The notes: generated by a model not told the origin, from the sequence alone. A DNA stretch of 64,000 nucleotides from Moheibacter stercoris (GCF_040545805.1 NZ_JBEPMO010000003.1:172457-236456); one strand, 5' to 3'. Shown: positions 1 to 9,281, counted from the stretch's first letter. Made by a program: numbers and translations.

Positions 1-3000
1 ATGGATCCCTGACCTTCACTTGCTTTGTAAACCGGAACGGTATTCACTCCATCAAATGAATAATCCACATTCAAGAAATCTACTGTAAATCCTAAATTTG
101 CCAAATCCAAATTCCCTTCAAATTCAGGAGAGTCGATTGGACCTGCAAAACGCATATTTCCAGAAACCATTCCTCGTACATTGGACATCGCAGCTGACAA
201 GAAACTTTCCACAAATTTGAAATTCAAATCATCCAAACTTGCCGTTAAATTGATATGCGGTTTTTCGGGTTTGTTATCAATATATCCATTGATGTATAAA
301 ACTTGTACTTGCTCTTGCTCCAAAAAGACTTCAAGATCAAATACATTTTCTTCCACGTTATAAACACCATTTCCACCTAAATTCCCTAAAGCGAAATCAT
401 TCAAAGCCAATCCATCAATGGTCATTTCCAATAAGGGTTTGAATTCATTTTTGGTTCTTACAACATCTATGTTTCCATTGGCGATTCCATCGATTTTGAG
501 ATTACCTAGTAAGTTTTTCGGGATAATTTTGGACAAAACCAATTCTTCTAAATCTGCATTCAATCGATAATCTGTATTGCTTGCAAAATATCCATCCAAC
601 AATAATTTCTGATCTTCTGAAACCAAAGATAAATTTTGCAATTCGTAATAATTTGTATCAAAATTGACAATTACACGATTGGAATTCTTTTCATTGTTTG
701 GATTCAAATGCCATAAATTCTCATCGATCTTAATGGTCGAAGGTGAAAATCCAAATACCAAATTCTTCTTATCGTCAGTTGTGTGAAACAAATTCAAATC
801 AAAATCCATCGGAAATTCTTTCCCCAATTGGAAATTGGTTTTGATCAACAAGGAATCTTGAATCGGTGTTGTATGCAAATCCACATTATACAACATCACA
901 TTTTTTGCATTCAAACTATCTGATCGTAAATAAATTTGCTCAATTTCTTTGGAAGTATCGACATTAATCAACGGATTGTACACATAAATTCCATCAAAAC
1001 CGATTTCGGACGATGACAATTCTGCAATCAATGTATTGGTATCGGCATCAACTTGTCCGTCTATAATGGTTCCTGGAGCAATTTGAATCCGTGGATCAAA
1101 CATTTGGAACAAATCATTTTCGACCTCAAAAAAGAAATTAAAATTCTGATTAGGTGAAATTGGCTTAGCCTGATACGTCATTAAAGTAGTGGAACCTACT
1201 GTATTCATAATGGCATCTGGCAATTGACTCAATCTGAATTGACCATTGATTTCACCGTTCAAATATCCTGGAACGGTAATCGCTAAATTCTGGGTTCCAT
1301 TCATTTTGGACGAAACAATATCAGCTTGCGCAATTTCCAACGTATCTTTATTGGATGTAAAATACACATCTTTTAAATGAATTTGACCAAGGAAATCATC
1401 CAAATTACTGATGCTGAAATCTCCTTCAATATTCGCACGAACTTTTGCATTTAGATTCTTGGTCACGCCCATATAATCCAAATTAACATGTCCAACTGTT
1501 GAAGTAAATTTCAACTGATAAGGTTGTTTCGAAAAATCAAAAGTTCCATTATAATTAGCCGTCAATTGAGGATCTTGAATGCCTAAAAATCCATTGAATT
1601 GTTGATTGGCCAAGCGTCCATCCAAGGTTACATTGTTGTAACGATTTCCCATTAAATCCAAATAAGCCAATTTCCCATCGGCATCGATTTTAATGGTTTT
1701 TACATCTGTTCCTTGACCATCAAAATTAATTCGACCACTCACAAATCCCAATTCAGGAACTTCTGTGATTTGTTTCAAATTAATATCATCGGCTATAAGC
1801 GAACCTGAATATTTCAAATTAGTACGATAATCCGAAAGTTTCACCTTCATATCTGCATCTCCCAAACCTGTGATGGCATATCCGTCTACATTGATGACAG
1901 ACGGATTTAAATTGAAATTCCCCGAATAATCCATTGTTCCAAATCGGTTCATGAAATCAGGAATTGTCTTTCCGATAAAGGTTGGCAATAAGTTTTGAAG
2001 TCCTTGATAAGAAGTTTTGATTTTAACGGCTTTGGTATCGATGATGATTTTTTCGCCATCGGTCATGTCAATTAAGGACAATTCATTTGCGGCGATGAAA
2101 GCACCATCACCTGACAATTGAAAATTGTTCAATTGCAAATTATTCAGTGTTCCAGAAACCGTTCCGACAACGTCAACCGTACTATTTTTATCGAAATTAT
2201 CTACGAAATAACGAATGTCCTTGAAATTGACTTTGGAATTTTCTTTGAATTCTACATCCCAATTGACTTTATTGGCAAAATCTTTCAAGGCAGCTGTATT
2301 CTCATACGAAAAAACCAAATGACCATCTAAATCGGTGTCTGCTGTAACCAATTTCAAATCATCAACTCTAATTTCTTGATCGGAATAATGAACTTTTCCA
2401 GCGAAATTATTGATTTGATACAATTCATCATTTCGAACTCCATCAAAACTCATTCGTTTAATTTCTGCCCAGATTTCGTTATTTTCCAATTTGAAATCTT
2501 CAATCAAGGTGTTCAAATTATTGGAACGAATCCAATCTTGTTTGTATCCTTCTAAATTTTCATTTCGAATCAACAAATTCCCAGAAATGATTTCCACATT
2601 TCCTTGCAATAAAAAATCTGAAGGTTCTTTTTCTTCTTCTGAAGAAAAGCTATTGACCAATTTGATGAAGTTACTCGTATCATCGCCCTTATACGTAATC
2701 ACTTTTACATCGGGTTCAAAAAGAGTCAATTTCTTGATGGCAATACGATTTGGATTTCGGATGATTCCAGTTAAACTCAATTTGGCTTCCAATCGCTGAA
2801 TGTTGACAAATTCCAATCCGCGATCATCTTTGGTTGAAACACCGTATAAATTGATATCACCAAAATAATCAATGGCCACGCGATCCACAAAGATTTGAGT
2901 TCCAAAAGAATCATTGAGTTCTTTGACTGCATAATGCGCAATTTTGGTTTGAATCGATGGAATTTGAACGGCTATCATCACCGTTAGCAATAGAAAAAGC

Positions 3001-3053
3001 ACCGCAATTGCGGGTATCAATATGATTCTACCTATTCTTCTCGCCGTTTTCAA
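1..3053 (-). CDS. tamB: TamB-like translocation/assembly module protein (3' end cut by window)
   Basis: The reverse strand is open from a TTG at 3053-3051 to the window edge, about 1017 codons, and the gene continues to the left. The N terminus reads as one membrane anchor (roughly residues 9-30, rich in I, L, V and A), followed by the VQIPSIQTKIAHYAVKEL type of segment that follows the anchor in TamB/AsmA-like proteins. The rest is a long series of beta-strand repeats with many short N/D/G turns, as expected for the bridge-like lipid-transport or outer-membrane assembly proteins of the DUF490 family. The TTG start is chosen because an in-frame TAA lies ten codons upstream and no ATG occurs between. 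It is divergent from tsaD with 58 nt between the starts, an arrangement I know from flavobacteria. The C-terminal TamB domain is not visible here. Confidence 0.8.
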   Translation of the reverse strand, partial: MKTARRIGRIILIPAIAVLFLLLTVMIAVQIPSIQTKIAHYAVKELNDSFGTQIFVDRVAIDYFGDINLYGVSTKDDRGLEFVNIQRLEAKLSLTGIIRNPNRIAIKKLTLFEPDVKVITYKGDDTSNFIKLVNSFSSEEEKEPSDFLLQGNVEIISGNLLIRNENLEGYKQDWIRSNNLNTLIEDFKLENNEIWAEIKRMSFDGVRNDELYQINNFAGKVHYSDQEIRVDDLKLVTADTDLDGHLVFSYENTAALKDFANKVNWDVEFKENSKVNFKDIRYFVDNFDKNSTVDVVGTVSGTLNNLQLNNFQLSGDGAFIAANELSLIDMTDGEKIIIDTKAVKIKTSYQGLQNLLPTFIGKTIPDFMNRFGTMDYSGNFNLNPSVINVDGYAITGLGDADMKVKLSDYRTNLKYSGSLIADDINLKQITEVPELGFVSGRINFDGQGTDVKTIKIDADGKLAYLDLMGNRYNNVTLDGRLANQQFNGFLGIQDPQLTANYNGTFDFSKQPYQLKFTSTVGHVNLDYMGVTKNLNAKVRANIEGDFSISNLDDFLGQIHLKDVYFTSNKDTLEIAQADIVSSKMNGTQNLAITVPGYLNGEINGQFRLSQLPDAIMNTVGSTTLMTYQAKPISPNQNFNFFFEVENDLFQMFDPRIQIAPGTIIDGQVDADTNTLIAELSSSEIGFDGIYVYNPLINVDTSKEIEQIYLRSDSLNAKNVMLYNVDLHTTPIQDSLLIKTNFQLGKEFPMDFDLNLFHTTDDKKNLVFGFSPSTIKIDENLWHLNPNNEKNSNRVIVNFDTNYYELQNLSLVSEDQKLLLDGYFASNTDYRLNADLEELVLSKIIPKNLLGNLKIDGIANGNIDVVRTKNEFKPLLEMTIDGLALNDFALGNLGGNGVYNVEENVFDLEVFLEQEQVQVLYINGYIDNKPEKPHINLTASLDDLNFKFVESFLSAAMSNVRGMVSGNMRFAGPIDSPEFEGNLDLANLGFTVDFLNVDYSFDGVNTVPVYKASEGQGS

Positions 3054-3111
3054 ACTAAATATTCCGATATTTGCACAAAATTAAGTGTAATTAATTAATA
3101 ATAAACTTAAA

Positions 3112-4131
3112 ATGACGGATTTTCCGATAATTTTAGGAATTGAATCTTCTTGCGACGATACCGCAGCAGCAGTTATTCAAAACCATCGAATTCTTTCCAA
3201 TGTGATTGCCAATCAAAAAGTACACCAAAGCTATGGCGGTGTGGTACCCGAATTGGCTTCAAGAGCGCATCAACAAAATATTGTTCCAGTCGTTAATGAA
3301 GCTTTGAAACAAGCTGGAATTTCTCCAAATCAAATTGCTGGAATCGCCTTTACGCGTGGACCAGGATTGATGGGTTCTTTGTTGGTTGGAAGTAGTTTTG
3401 CGAAATCCTTGAGCATGTCCTTAAATGTTCCTTTGATTGAAGTCAACCATATGCAAGGCCATATATTGGCGCATTTTATTGAAGATGCAAATGAATCATC
3501 ACCTGAATTTCCTTTTTTGTGTTTAACGGTTAGCGGTGGACATACGCAAATCGTGAAAATTTCCAATTATTTTGAAATGGAACTTTTGGGTGAAACGATT
3601 GACGATGCAGCCGGAGAAGCTTTTGACAAAGCTGGAAAAATTCTAGGATTGGATTATCCGTCTGGACCGATTATCGATAAATTGGCCAAAGAAGGAAATC
3701 CTGAAAAGTTCAAATTCTCGAAACCCAAAGTGGACGAATTGAATTTTAGTTTCTCTGGATTAAAAACCGCAATCCTATATTTCATTCAAAAAGAAACTCA
3801 GAAAAATTCGAATTTCATTCAAGAAAATTTATATGATTTATGTGCTTCTATTCAAAAAACCATCATTGACATTTTGATGGATAAACTAGAAAAAGCCGTA
3901 GAAAAAACAGGAATAAAACAAGTTGCAATTGCAGGTGGAGTTTCGGCTAATTCTGAAATCAGAAATCGTTTGTTGGAAATGGAAACCAAAGCCAATTGGA
4001 AAGTTTACATTCCAAAATTTGAATACACAACCGACAATGCGGCGATGATTGCCATTGCTGGACAGTTGAAATTTGAAAAGAATGAATTTACCGATGTTTC
4101 TGCTCAATCGGTTTCTAAATACAAGATCTAA
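3112..4131 (+). CDS. tsaD: tRNA N6-adenosine threonylcarbamoyltransferase TsaD
   Basis: TsaD transfers the threonylcarbamoyl group to A37 of ANN-decoding tRNAs (t6A synthesis) in the cytoplasm, working with TsaB and TsaE. The 339-aa protein has the expected family length. It shows the N-terminal ASKHA motif GIESSCDDTAAA (9-20), the conserved FTRGPGLMGSLLVG segment (80-93), the metal-binding histidines H113 and H117 in NHMQGHILAHF, the VSGGHTQ loop, the SFSGLKTA segment, and the C-terminal AGGVSANS and TTDNAAMIA motifs with the third metal ligand Asp. The ATG follows an AT-rich leader without a Shine-Dalgarno match. The stop codon overlaps the rsmE start (TAATG), so the two are translationally coupled. 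Nothing looks damaged. Confidence 0.97.
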   Translation: MTDFPIILGIESSCDDTAAAVIQNHRILSNVIANQKVHQSYGGVVPELASRAHQQNIVPVVNEALKQAGISPNQIAGIAFTRGPGLMGSLLVGSSFAKSLSMSLNVPLIEVNHMQGHILAHFIEDANESSPEFPFLCLTVSGGHTQIVKISNYFEMELLGETIDDAAGEAFDKAGKILGLDYPSGPIIDKLAKEGNPEKFKFSKPKVDELNFSFSGLKTAILYFIQKETQKNSNFIQENLYDLCASIQKTIIDILMDKLEKAVEKTGIKQVAIAGGVSANSEIRNRLLEMETKANWKVYIPKFEYTTDNAAMIAIAGQLKFEKNEFTDVSAQSVSKYKI

Positions 4132-4829
4132 TGCAATTATTCATCGGTAACATCAACGGACAATTCGGAGAATTGGAAGCGGAAGAAACCCAACATTTTT
4201 CGCGCGTTTTACGTGGGAAATTAGGTCAAGAAATCTATCTTACCGATGGAAAAGGTACTCTTGCGAAAGGTGTCGTAACCGAAATCCACAACAAAAGTAT
4301 TCAGCTGGAATTAAGTGAAATTCAAGAAAATTTCGAGCAACGACCTTATTTTTTACATATCGCCATCGCTCCGACTAAAAATATAGATCGAATCGAATAT
4401 TTTTTGGAAAAAGCGACTGAAATTGGAATTGATGAAATAACCTTTTTAAAATCCTTTCATTCGGAACGAAAAAACATCAATCTCGAAAGATGCCAAAAAA
4501 TTGTCAATGCGGCCGTGAAACAATCTTTGAAAGCTTATGTCCCCAAATTGAATGATTTAACCAAATTCACCGATTTTGTCGCACAAGATTTTTCCGAAAC
4601 CAAATTGATTGCGCATTGCGAAGAAGATTTCGAGCGAAAAAACTTCAAAGAAATTCTTCAACCCAACGAAAATTATCTGATTCTAATTGGACCTGAAGGT
4701 GATTTTTCCTTGGATGAAATCAAGTTAGCAGAAGAGAACGGTTTCCAAGGAATTTCCTTGGGTCATCAAAGATTCCGAACCGAAACCGCTGCCTTAAATG
4801 CTGTTTTTGGATTGGATTGGGCGAATTAA
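4131..4829 (+). CDS. rsmE: 16S rRNA (uracil1498-N3)-methyltransferase RsmE
   Basis: RsmE methylates N3 of U1498 in 16S rRNA with S-adenosylmethionine. The 232-aa product has the usual RsmE length and layout: an N-terminal PUA-like beta domain (about 1-70) and a SPOUT methyltransferase domain with its trefoil knot. The diagnostic C-terminal motifs are present: LIGPEGDF (185-192), the LGHQRFRTETAA segment (210-221) and a final LDW. The start is the ATG that shares one base with the tsaD stop, so tsaD-rsmE form a coupled pair. The gene converges on the methyltransferase gene to the right with only 3 nt between the two stop codons and no visible terminator in that gap. Confidence 0.95.
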   Translation: MQLFIGNINGQFGELEAEETQHFSRVLRGKLGQEIYLTDGKGTLAKGVVTEIHNKSIQLELSEIQENFEQRPYFLHIAIAPTKNIDRIEYFLEKATEIGIDEITFLKSFHSERKNINLERCQKIVNAAVKQSLKAYVPKLNDLTKFTDFVAQDFSETKLIAHCEEDFERKNFKEILQPNENYLILIGPEGDFSLDEIKLAEENGFQGISLGHQRFRTETAALNAVFGLDWAN

Positions 4830-4832
4830 AAT

Positions 4833-6422
4833 TTATTTCTTCAACAAATTAATACTCACCGTTGCCAATTCGGAATCGGGGAATTTTTTGAATAAATTCT
4901 GATCGGGTTGCAAACCAGATTCAACACAAATTCGATGAAACACATCAACTTCCACAATGTATTGATCGGAAAATCCGTGTGTCGCATCATAAGCAGTTGC
5001 AGCAGTTAATCCAAGATTTTTAGCCGTCAAATCCGGAGAAAGTGTATGCAATTCAATCAACAACAAGCCGAATTTCTCCACATAAGGTGTCCATTTTTTC
5101 AAATGCAACAATAGATTTTCTTCCACATCTTGATTGGACAAACGTTTCCCTCTAAAGGCAAAAGCACCAGTTGACGTACTAATTCGATTGGAATTCAACT
5201 CTTCGACATCTTCCCAAATTCGATTATGGTCGAGAAAAGTTCGGATGTTCAATAAATCTCCCAATTCGATTTCGTAATCATTTTTCAAATCATCTGCCAA
5301 TCGTTTTGGATCGCCAATATCACCCCAAATGACTTTCGCCCAAATGTCATTTTTGATCAAATTGGCTCTCGTCACTTTTAAAGCTGCTTTGTTATAATCC
5401 GCACCGACTAAAAACAATGGATGTTCATCCAAATGCTTACCACGCAAAGTTTGGCGATCAATTACTTCGTAAAGATGTTGTAATAGTGCGCCGTTTCCGC
5501 AACCCATATCCAAAATCCCTTTGGGTTGTTCAGACAAAGGTCGATTGAAAATATCGATGATGAATTCGTCCAGCACTTTGAAATAAGTGGAATGCGCTCC
5601 TCCACTACCCCAAACGTTCATTTCGCGGTCTACGTGAATTTCGTCTTCGCCCAATTCGATTTCACGCAATTCATTGGCTTTGCCAAATAAGAGTTTTTGA
5701 AGTTTGGCAAACATGGGCAAATAGGAAACCGTTACGCCATAAGCCGAAGCTCGACGCGCAAAAAACAATCCCTTTTCAGTGAATTGATAATTCGAAAATC
5801 GTTTGGTAAACCAACCTAAATCGACCAAAGCATCTAAAATTTGACTAAAACAGCCCGGATTTTTATGGAATTCATCAGCACTGAAAGAAGCTTCCATAAA
5901 ATATTTATGAAACATTCCGCTCATTCCCAATTTCACAATTATTGGGCCAACAAATGCGCCTTCAATATGTTTTTGAACCTGAAAATCAAATGAATTTTCA
6001 TCGAAATCTTCCAACAAAAAATTTCGATACACTTGAAAAGATTTACTCCATTTTGAACCAAATTCGTCGGAAATTGTTTTCGAATTAAATAATTCATCAT
6101 CCGACAAAAGTTCTGCCATATCGGAATAATAAGAGATATAAGGCAAAACCAATTCCGATTTTTCAGTCGTAGAAAGTTGAATTTGATTGGTCGAATTGTT
6201 CAATTCATATTTCAATAATCCTTGTGAAGCCAAGACGCGTAGAGCAACATTTAAGTAACCTTCATTGGCTTTAAATTCTGCATTCAATTCTCCTAAATCG
6301 ACCGTTTTTTGTTCTAGAATTTTGGCATAAATTCCAGATTTCACGAGTTGATTCATCACGGGCGCTGTGACCAATCCATCTAAATGTCTAAAAATAGAAG
6401 ATCGTAATTGCTTTTTGTCCAT
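4833..6422 (-). CDS. SAM-dependent methyltransferase with two tandem winged-helix-like domains
   Basis: The 529-aa protein carries the class I methyltransferase motif I as ILDMGCGNGALL (303-314), followed by an acidic loop (GADYN) and a WGDIGDP segment, so a Rossmann-fold SAM site is clear. The N-terminal half contains two similar segments. HLDGLVTAPVMNQLVKSG begins at residue 13, HIEGAFVGPIIVKLGMSG begins at 152, and each is followed by a helix-rich winged-helix-like stretch. This resembles the dimerisation domain of O-methyltransferases, here duplicated. The substrate is unknown; no biosynthetic genes lie beside it. Upstream is a perfect 8-bp inverted repeat (6453-6475) that could be an operator. 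I do not recognise a named family with certainty. It could act on a small molecule rather than on RNA or protein. Confidence 0.8.
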   Translation of the reverse strand: MDKKQLRSSIFRHLDGLVTAPVMNQLVKSGIYAKILEQKTVDLGELNAEFKANEGYLNVALRVLASQGLLKYELNNSTNQIQLSTTEKSELVLPYISYYSDMAELLSDDELFNSKTISDEFGSKWSKSFQVYRNFLLEDFDENSFDFQVQKHIEGAFVGPIIVKLGMSGMFHKYFMEASFSADEFHKNPGCFSQILDALVDLGWFTKRFSNYQFTEKGLFFARRASAYGVTVSYLPMFAKLQKLLFGKANELREIELGEDEIHVDREMNVWGSGGAHSTYFKVLDEFIIDIFNRPLSEQPKGILDMGCGNGALLQHLYEVIDRQTLRGKHLDEHPLFLVGADYNKAALKVTRANLIKNDIWAKVIWGDIGDPKRLADDLKNDYEIELGDLLNIRTFLDHNRIWEDVEELNSNRISTSTGAFAFRGKRLSNQDVEENLLLHLKKWTPYVEKFGLLLIELHTLSPDLTAKNLGLTAATAYDATHGFSDQYIVEVDVFHRICVESGLQPDQNLFKKFPDSELATVSINLLKK

Positions 6423-6452
6423 ACTTCAAATAATTGCCAAAAATAACACAAA

Positions 6453-6475
6453 TAGTCTATCAATTTTATAGACTA
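6453..6475. promoter_or_regulatory. Perfect inverted repeat upstream of the methyltransferase gene
   Basis: TAGTCTAT (6453-6460) and ATAGACTA (6468-6475) form a perfect 8-bp inverted repeat with a 7-nt AT-rich centre. The near arm ends 30 nt before the methyltransferase ATG on the minus strand. There is no T tract next to it on either strand, so an operator is more likely than a terminator. The protein that would bind is not known. Confidence 0.5.
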
Positions 6476-6538
6476 AAAGATTTAATTTTAAATTTCTATC
6501 GAAGATACTCGATACGAATGATTTATCAACAAAATAAA

Positions 6539-6568
6539 AAAAGCATAAAAATTTCTCTTTATGCTTTT
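6539..6568 (-). terminator. Intrinsic terminator after murB
   Basis: An 11-bp stem (AAAAGCATAAA, 6539-6549, with TTTATGCTTTT, 6558-6568) and an 8-nt loop lie 21 nt past the murB stop. Read on the minus strand, the stem runs directly into a T-rich tract. This would separate murB transcription from the methyltransferase gene. Confidence 0.75.
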
Positions 6569-6589
6569 CTTGTATTTTTCTCTAAAAGT

Positions 6590-7606
6590 TTAGATAATGT
6601 TCACTTCTCTTTCCAAGGTTATTCCGTATTGAAACTGAATGGAATCGATGATGGATTGGGACAAATCATAAATTTCTTTTCCGGTTGCATTTCCATAATT
6701 CACCAAAACCAAAGCTTGTTTTTCGTGAACTCCTGCATCGCCGAATTGTTTCCCTTTCCAACCTGCATTTTCAATCAACCAACCAGCAGCTACTTTTACA
6801 GAATCACCGCTCGAATATCCTGAAATGTTTGGATAGTTTTTTTTAATTTCTTCGAATTTTTGAGCCGAAATCACAGGATTCTTGAAAAAACTTCCCGAAT
6901 TTCCAATTTCATTGGGATCGGGCAATTTGCTTTGTCTAATTTGAATGACCGCTCGGCTCACATCTTGAATCGTTGGTTTTTCACAACCCATATTCGCCAA
7001 TTCCGATTGAATTGCCCCATATTCTGTGTGCAAAACATGATTTCGTTTGCTTAGTTGAAACGTTACATCTAACAAAACAAATTGATTTTTCAATTCGTTT
7101 TTGAAAACAGATTCACGGTACCCAAATTGACAATCAGCATTGGAAAATACGCGCAAATTTCCAGTTGAAATTTCCATTGCAGTAAGTTCGGTCATCAAAT
7201 CTTTGATCTCGACTCCATAGGCACCAATATTTTGCATAGGTGCAGTTCCCGCATTCCCAGGGATTAGCGAAAGATTTTGCAATCCGCCATAGTTTTTCGC
7301 CAAGGTAAATTGAACGAATTCGTGCCAATTTTCTCCCGCTTGAACCTTTACCCAAACGAAATCTTCGGTTTCGCGAACAATTTCAATTCCTTTTAAATTG
7401 ATTTTCACAACCAATCCATTCCAATCTTTTGTGAACAAAATATTGCTACCACCATTGAGAAATAAGATGGACAAATTTTGCTCTTTTCCGTATTGAATGG
7501 CTTCTTTAAGTTCTTCCAACGAGGAAACTTCTACGAAATACTCAGAAAAAACGTCAATTCCGAAGGTATTATAAGGCCGTAAGGATATTCTCTTTTGAAT
7601 TTCCAA
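6590..7606 (-). CDS. murB: UDP-N-acetylenolpyruvoylglucosamine reductase MurB
   Basis: MurB reduces UDP-GlcNAc-enolpyruvate to UDP-MurNAc with NADPH and FAD, the second committed step of peptidoglycan precursor synthesis. The 338-aa length matches the type I (E. coli-like) enzymes. FAD-binding motifs GGSNILF (52-58) and GNAGTAPMQNIGAYG (117-131) are present, with YRES (163-166) and GSFFKNP (238-244) containing the catalytic serine S239. The start codon is TTG: the reading gives MEIQKRISLRPYNTFGIDV, which fits the family N terminus, and an in-frame TAA lies four codons upstream. It follows the aminotransferase gene by 16 nt on the same strand, so the two are probably co-transcribed, and it ends at a clear terminator. 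Confidence 0.96.
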   Translation of the reverse strand: MEIQKRISLRPYNTFGIDVFSEYFVEVSSLEELKEAIQYGKEQNLSILFLNGGSNILFTKDWNGLVVKINLKGIEIVRETEDFVWVKVQAGENWHEFVQFTLAKNYGGLQNLSLIPGNAGTAPMQNIGAYGVEIKDLMTELTAMEISTGNLRVFSNADCQFGYRESVFKNELKNQFVLLDVTFQLSKRNHVLHTEYGAIQSELANMGCEKPTIQDVSRAVIQIRQSKLPDPNEIGNSGSFFKNPVISAQKFEEIKKNYPNISGYSSGDSVKVAAGWLIENAGWKGKQFGDAGVHEKQALVLVNYGNATGKEIYDLSQSIIDSIQFQYGITLEREVNII

Positions 7607-7622
7607 AATATTTAATTATCAA

Positions 7623-8822
7623 TTAATGAATCGTTCCCGGATATTTTTTCAAAGCGGCTTTCAAGATTTCAACCGAACGTTCCAAATCTTCCTTCTTTAG
7701 AACATAAGCCAAACGAACTTGATTTTTCACGGTTTCAGGATTGCTATAAAATCCGTTTCCTGGCGCAACCATTACGGTTTCACCTTCTAAATTGAAATCA
7801 TTCAACAACCAAATCGCAAAATCCTCAGCATCTTCTACTGGCAATTCCACCATACAATAAAATGCACCTTTTGGATTTGGGCAAATTACACCTGGAATTT
7901 CGTTTAATTTGGAAACCAACAAATCACGACGACTTACATATTCCGCACGACAATCATCAAAATAAGCCCCAACATTTTGGTGTGCTGCAGTTGCTGCGTA
8001 TTGACTTGTCAAAACGGGACTTAATCTTGCTTGAGCAAATTTCAAAGCTCTTGACAAAACTTCTTTGTTTCGTGTAATCATCGCACCCAATCTTGATCCA
8101 CACATACTGAAACGTTTGGATTCAGAATCAATTACGATGACATTATCTTTTAATTCGTCAAATCCTAAAACCGATTCGTGCTTTTCTCCACCGTATAAAT
8201 ATTCGGCATACACTTCATCAGAAATCAAATACAAATCATATTTAATTACCAAATCCTTCAATTTCTCTAATTCTTCTTTGGAATACAAATAACCTGTAGG
8301 ATTTCCTGGATGACAAATTAGAATCGCTTTGGTTTTATCCGTAATTTTTTCTTCAAATGATTCGATAGGAGGCAATCCAAAATTCGTATCGATAGAAGAT
8401 TGAATCGGAACAATTTTTACTTCGCTTTGAACGGCAAAACTATTGTAATTGGCATAGAATGGCTCAGGAATGATGATTTCATCACCAGGATTGGCAATGA
8501 CTCCAAAAGTGAACAACAAGGCTTCCGAACCTCCATTGGTCACAATAAAATGTTCTGGCTCAACTTCATATCCTCTACCTTTATAATAATCTGACAAAGC
8601 TTTGCGGTATTCTGGCGTTCCTTCGGAATGCGTATAGGCAATCACATCAAATGGTAAATGATGGTAAGCATCCAATGCTGGAACCGGAGAAGCAATATCG
8701 GGTTGACCAATATTTAAATGATATACTTTGGTTCCTCTTTGTTTGGCTTTATCAGCATAAGGAACTAATTTTCTTATAGGAGACGAAGGCATTAAGTTGC
8801 CTTTAACAGATAATTGCGGCAT
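7623..8822 (-). CDS. Class I pyridoxal-phosphate aminotransferase
   Basis: The protein is a fold-type I aminotransferase of 399 aa, the usual size for the aspartate aminotransferase superfamily. It shows the GQPD substrate-loop motif (39-42), the HPGNPTG motif (171-177), the PLP-phenol Asp in SDEVYAEYLY (D202), the Schiff-base lysine K236 in SESKRFSMCGSRLG, and the C-terminal substrate-carboxylate arginine in NQVRLAYV. The amino-acid specificity cannot be read from these motifs; aspartate or a related amino acid is possible. The gene starts at ATG and leads a probable two-gene operon with murB. Its promoter region is shared with the divergent ytxH-like gene, where TAtcTTTA-like boxes are found on both strands. 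Confidence 0.9.
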   Translation of the reverse strand: MPQLSVKGNLMPSSPIRKLVPYADKAKQRGTKVYHLNIGQPDIASPVPALDAYHHLPFDVIAYTHSEGTPEYRKALSDYYKGRGYEVEPEHFIVTNGGSEALLFTFGVIANPGDEIIIPEPFYANYNSFAVQSEVKIVPIQSSIDTNFGLPPIESFEEKITDKTKAILICHPGNPTGYLYSKEELEKLKDLVIKYDLYLISDEVYAEYLYGGEKHESVLGFDELKDNVIVIDSESKRFSMCGSRLGAMITRNKEVLSRALKFAQARLSPVLTSQYAATAAHQNVGAYFDDCRAEYVSRRDLLVSKLNEIPGVICPNPKGAFYCMVELPVEDAEDFAIWLLNDFNLEGETVMVAPGNGFYSNPETVKNQVRLAYVLKKEDLERSVEILKAALKKYPGTIH

Positions 8823-8928
8823 TTGTTAATTTTTTCATTAAATGGATGTAAAGATAAAATTTTTGGTATTGTTTTTGCCTTATCTTTAAGAGAAATTAAA
8901 AATCAATTATAATCTAAAATCAAAAACT

Positions 8929-9243
8929 ATGGCAAAGGAAAGTGGCGCATTTAAATTATTAGCCGGATTATTAATCGGTGCAGCAGCAGGCGCAGCAGCT
9001 GGTTTATTATTAGCTCCTCAATCTGGAGAGGAAACTCGCAAACAATTGAGAAAAGAAGCTGATAAATTGAAAAAAGATTTGGATAAATATTCCAATGATT
9101 TCAGTGAACAAGCTAAAAAAGCAAAAAAAGATATCGAAGCTCGTTTAGCGGAAGTAAAGTCAAAATTGCAAAGTACTGCAAATGATGTAAAGGATTCTGC
9201 TAAAAAAGCAAAAGATGAATTTCAAGAAAATGTAGGGGTTTAA
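8929..9243 (+). CDS. YtxH-domain membrane protein
   Basis: This 104-aa protein starts with one membrane segment very rich in Gly and Ala (LLIGAAAGAAAGLLLAP) followed at once by QSGEETRKQL, the hallmark of YtxH-domain proteins. The remaining 70 residues form a highly charged, lysine-rich amphipathic helix with an apolipoprotein or late-embryogenesis-like heptad character. Such proteins are often stress-induced, but the sequence shows no direct function. It is the first of three small genes (YtxH, holin-like, small hydrophobic protein). Its stop codon lies in the loop of a terminator hairpin that separates it from the next gene. Confidence 0.85.
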   Translation: MAKESGAFKLLAGLLIGAAAGAAAGLLLAPQSGEETRKQLRKEADKLKKDLDKYSNDFSEQAKKAKKDIEARLAEVKSKLQSTANDVKDSAKKAKDEFQENVGV

Positions 9244-9258
9244 TTAACCCCTTTTTTT
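9234..9258 (+). terminator. Terminator whose loop holds the ytxH-like stop codon
   Basis: AGGGGTT (9234-9240) and AACCCCT (9246-9252) form a 7-bp GC-rich stem with a 5-nt loop, followed by seven Ts. The TAA stop of the upstream gene is at 9241-9243, in the loop, so translating ribosomes would cover it. It may act as a partial terminator inside the three-gene cluster. Confidence 0.75.
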
Positions 9259-9265
9259 ATCTTTG
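9258..9265 (+). promoter_or_regulatory. Candidate -7 element directly after the terminator
   Basis: TATCTTTG matches the Bacteroidota -7 consensus TAnnTTTG at every fixed position, and it begins on the last T of the terminator tract. The predicted start of transcription would lie about 10 nt before the ATG at 9282. No TTG is seen 19 nt upstream, so the match is only half of a promoter. Confidence 0.4.
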
Positions 9266-9281
9266 TTCAAAACCCCTTACT

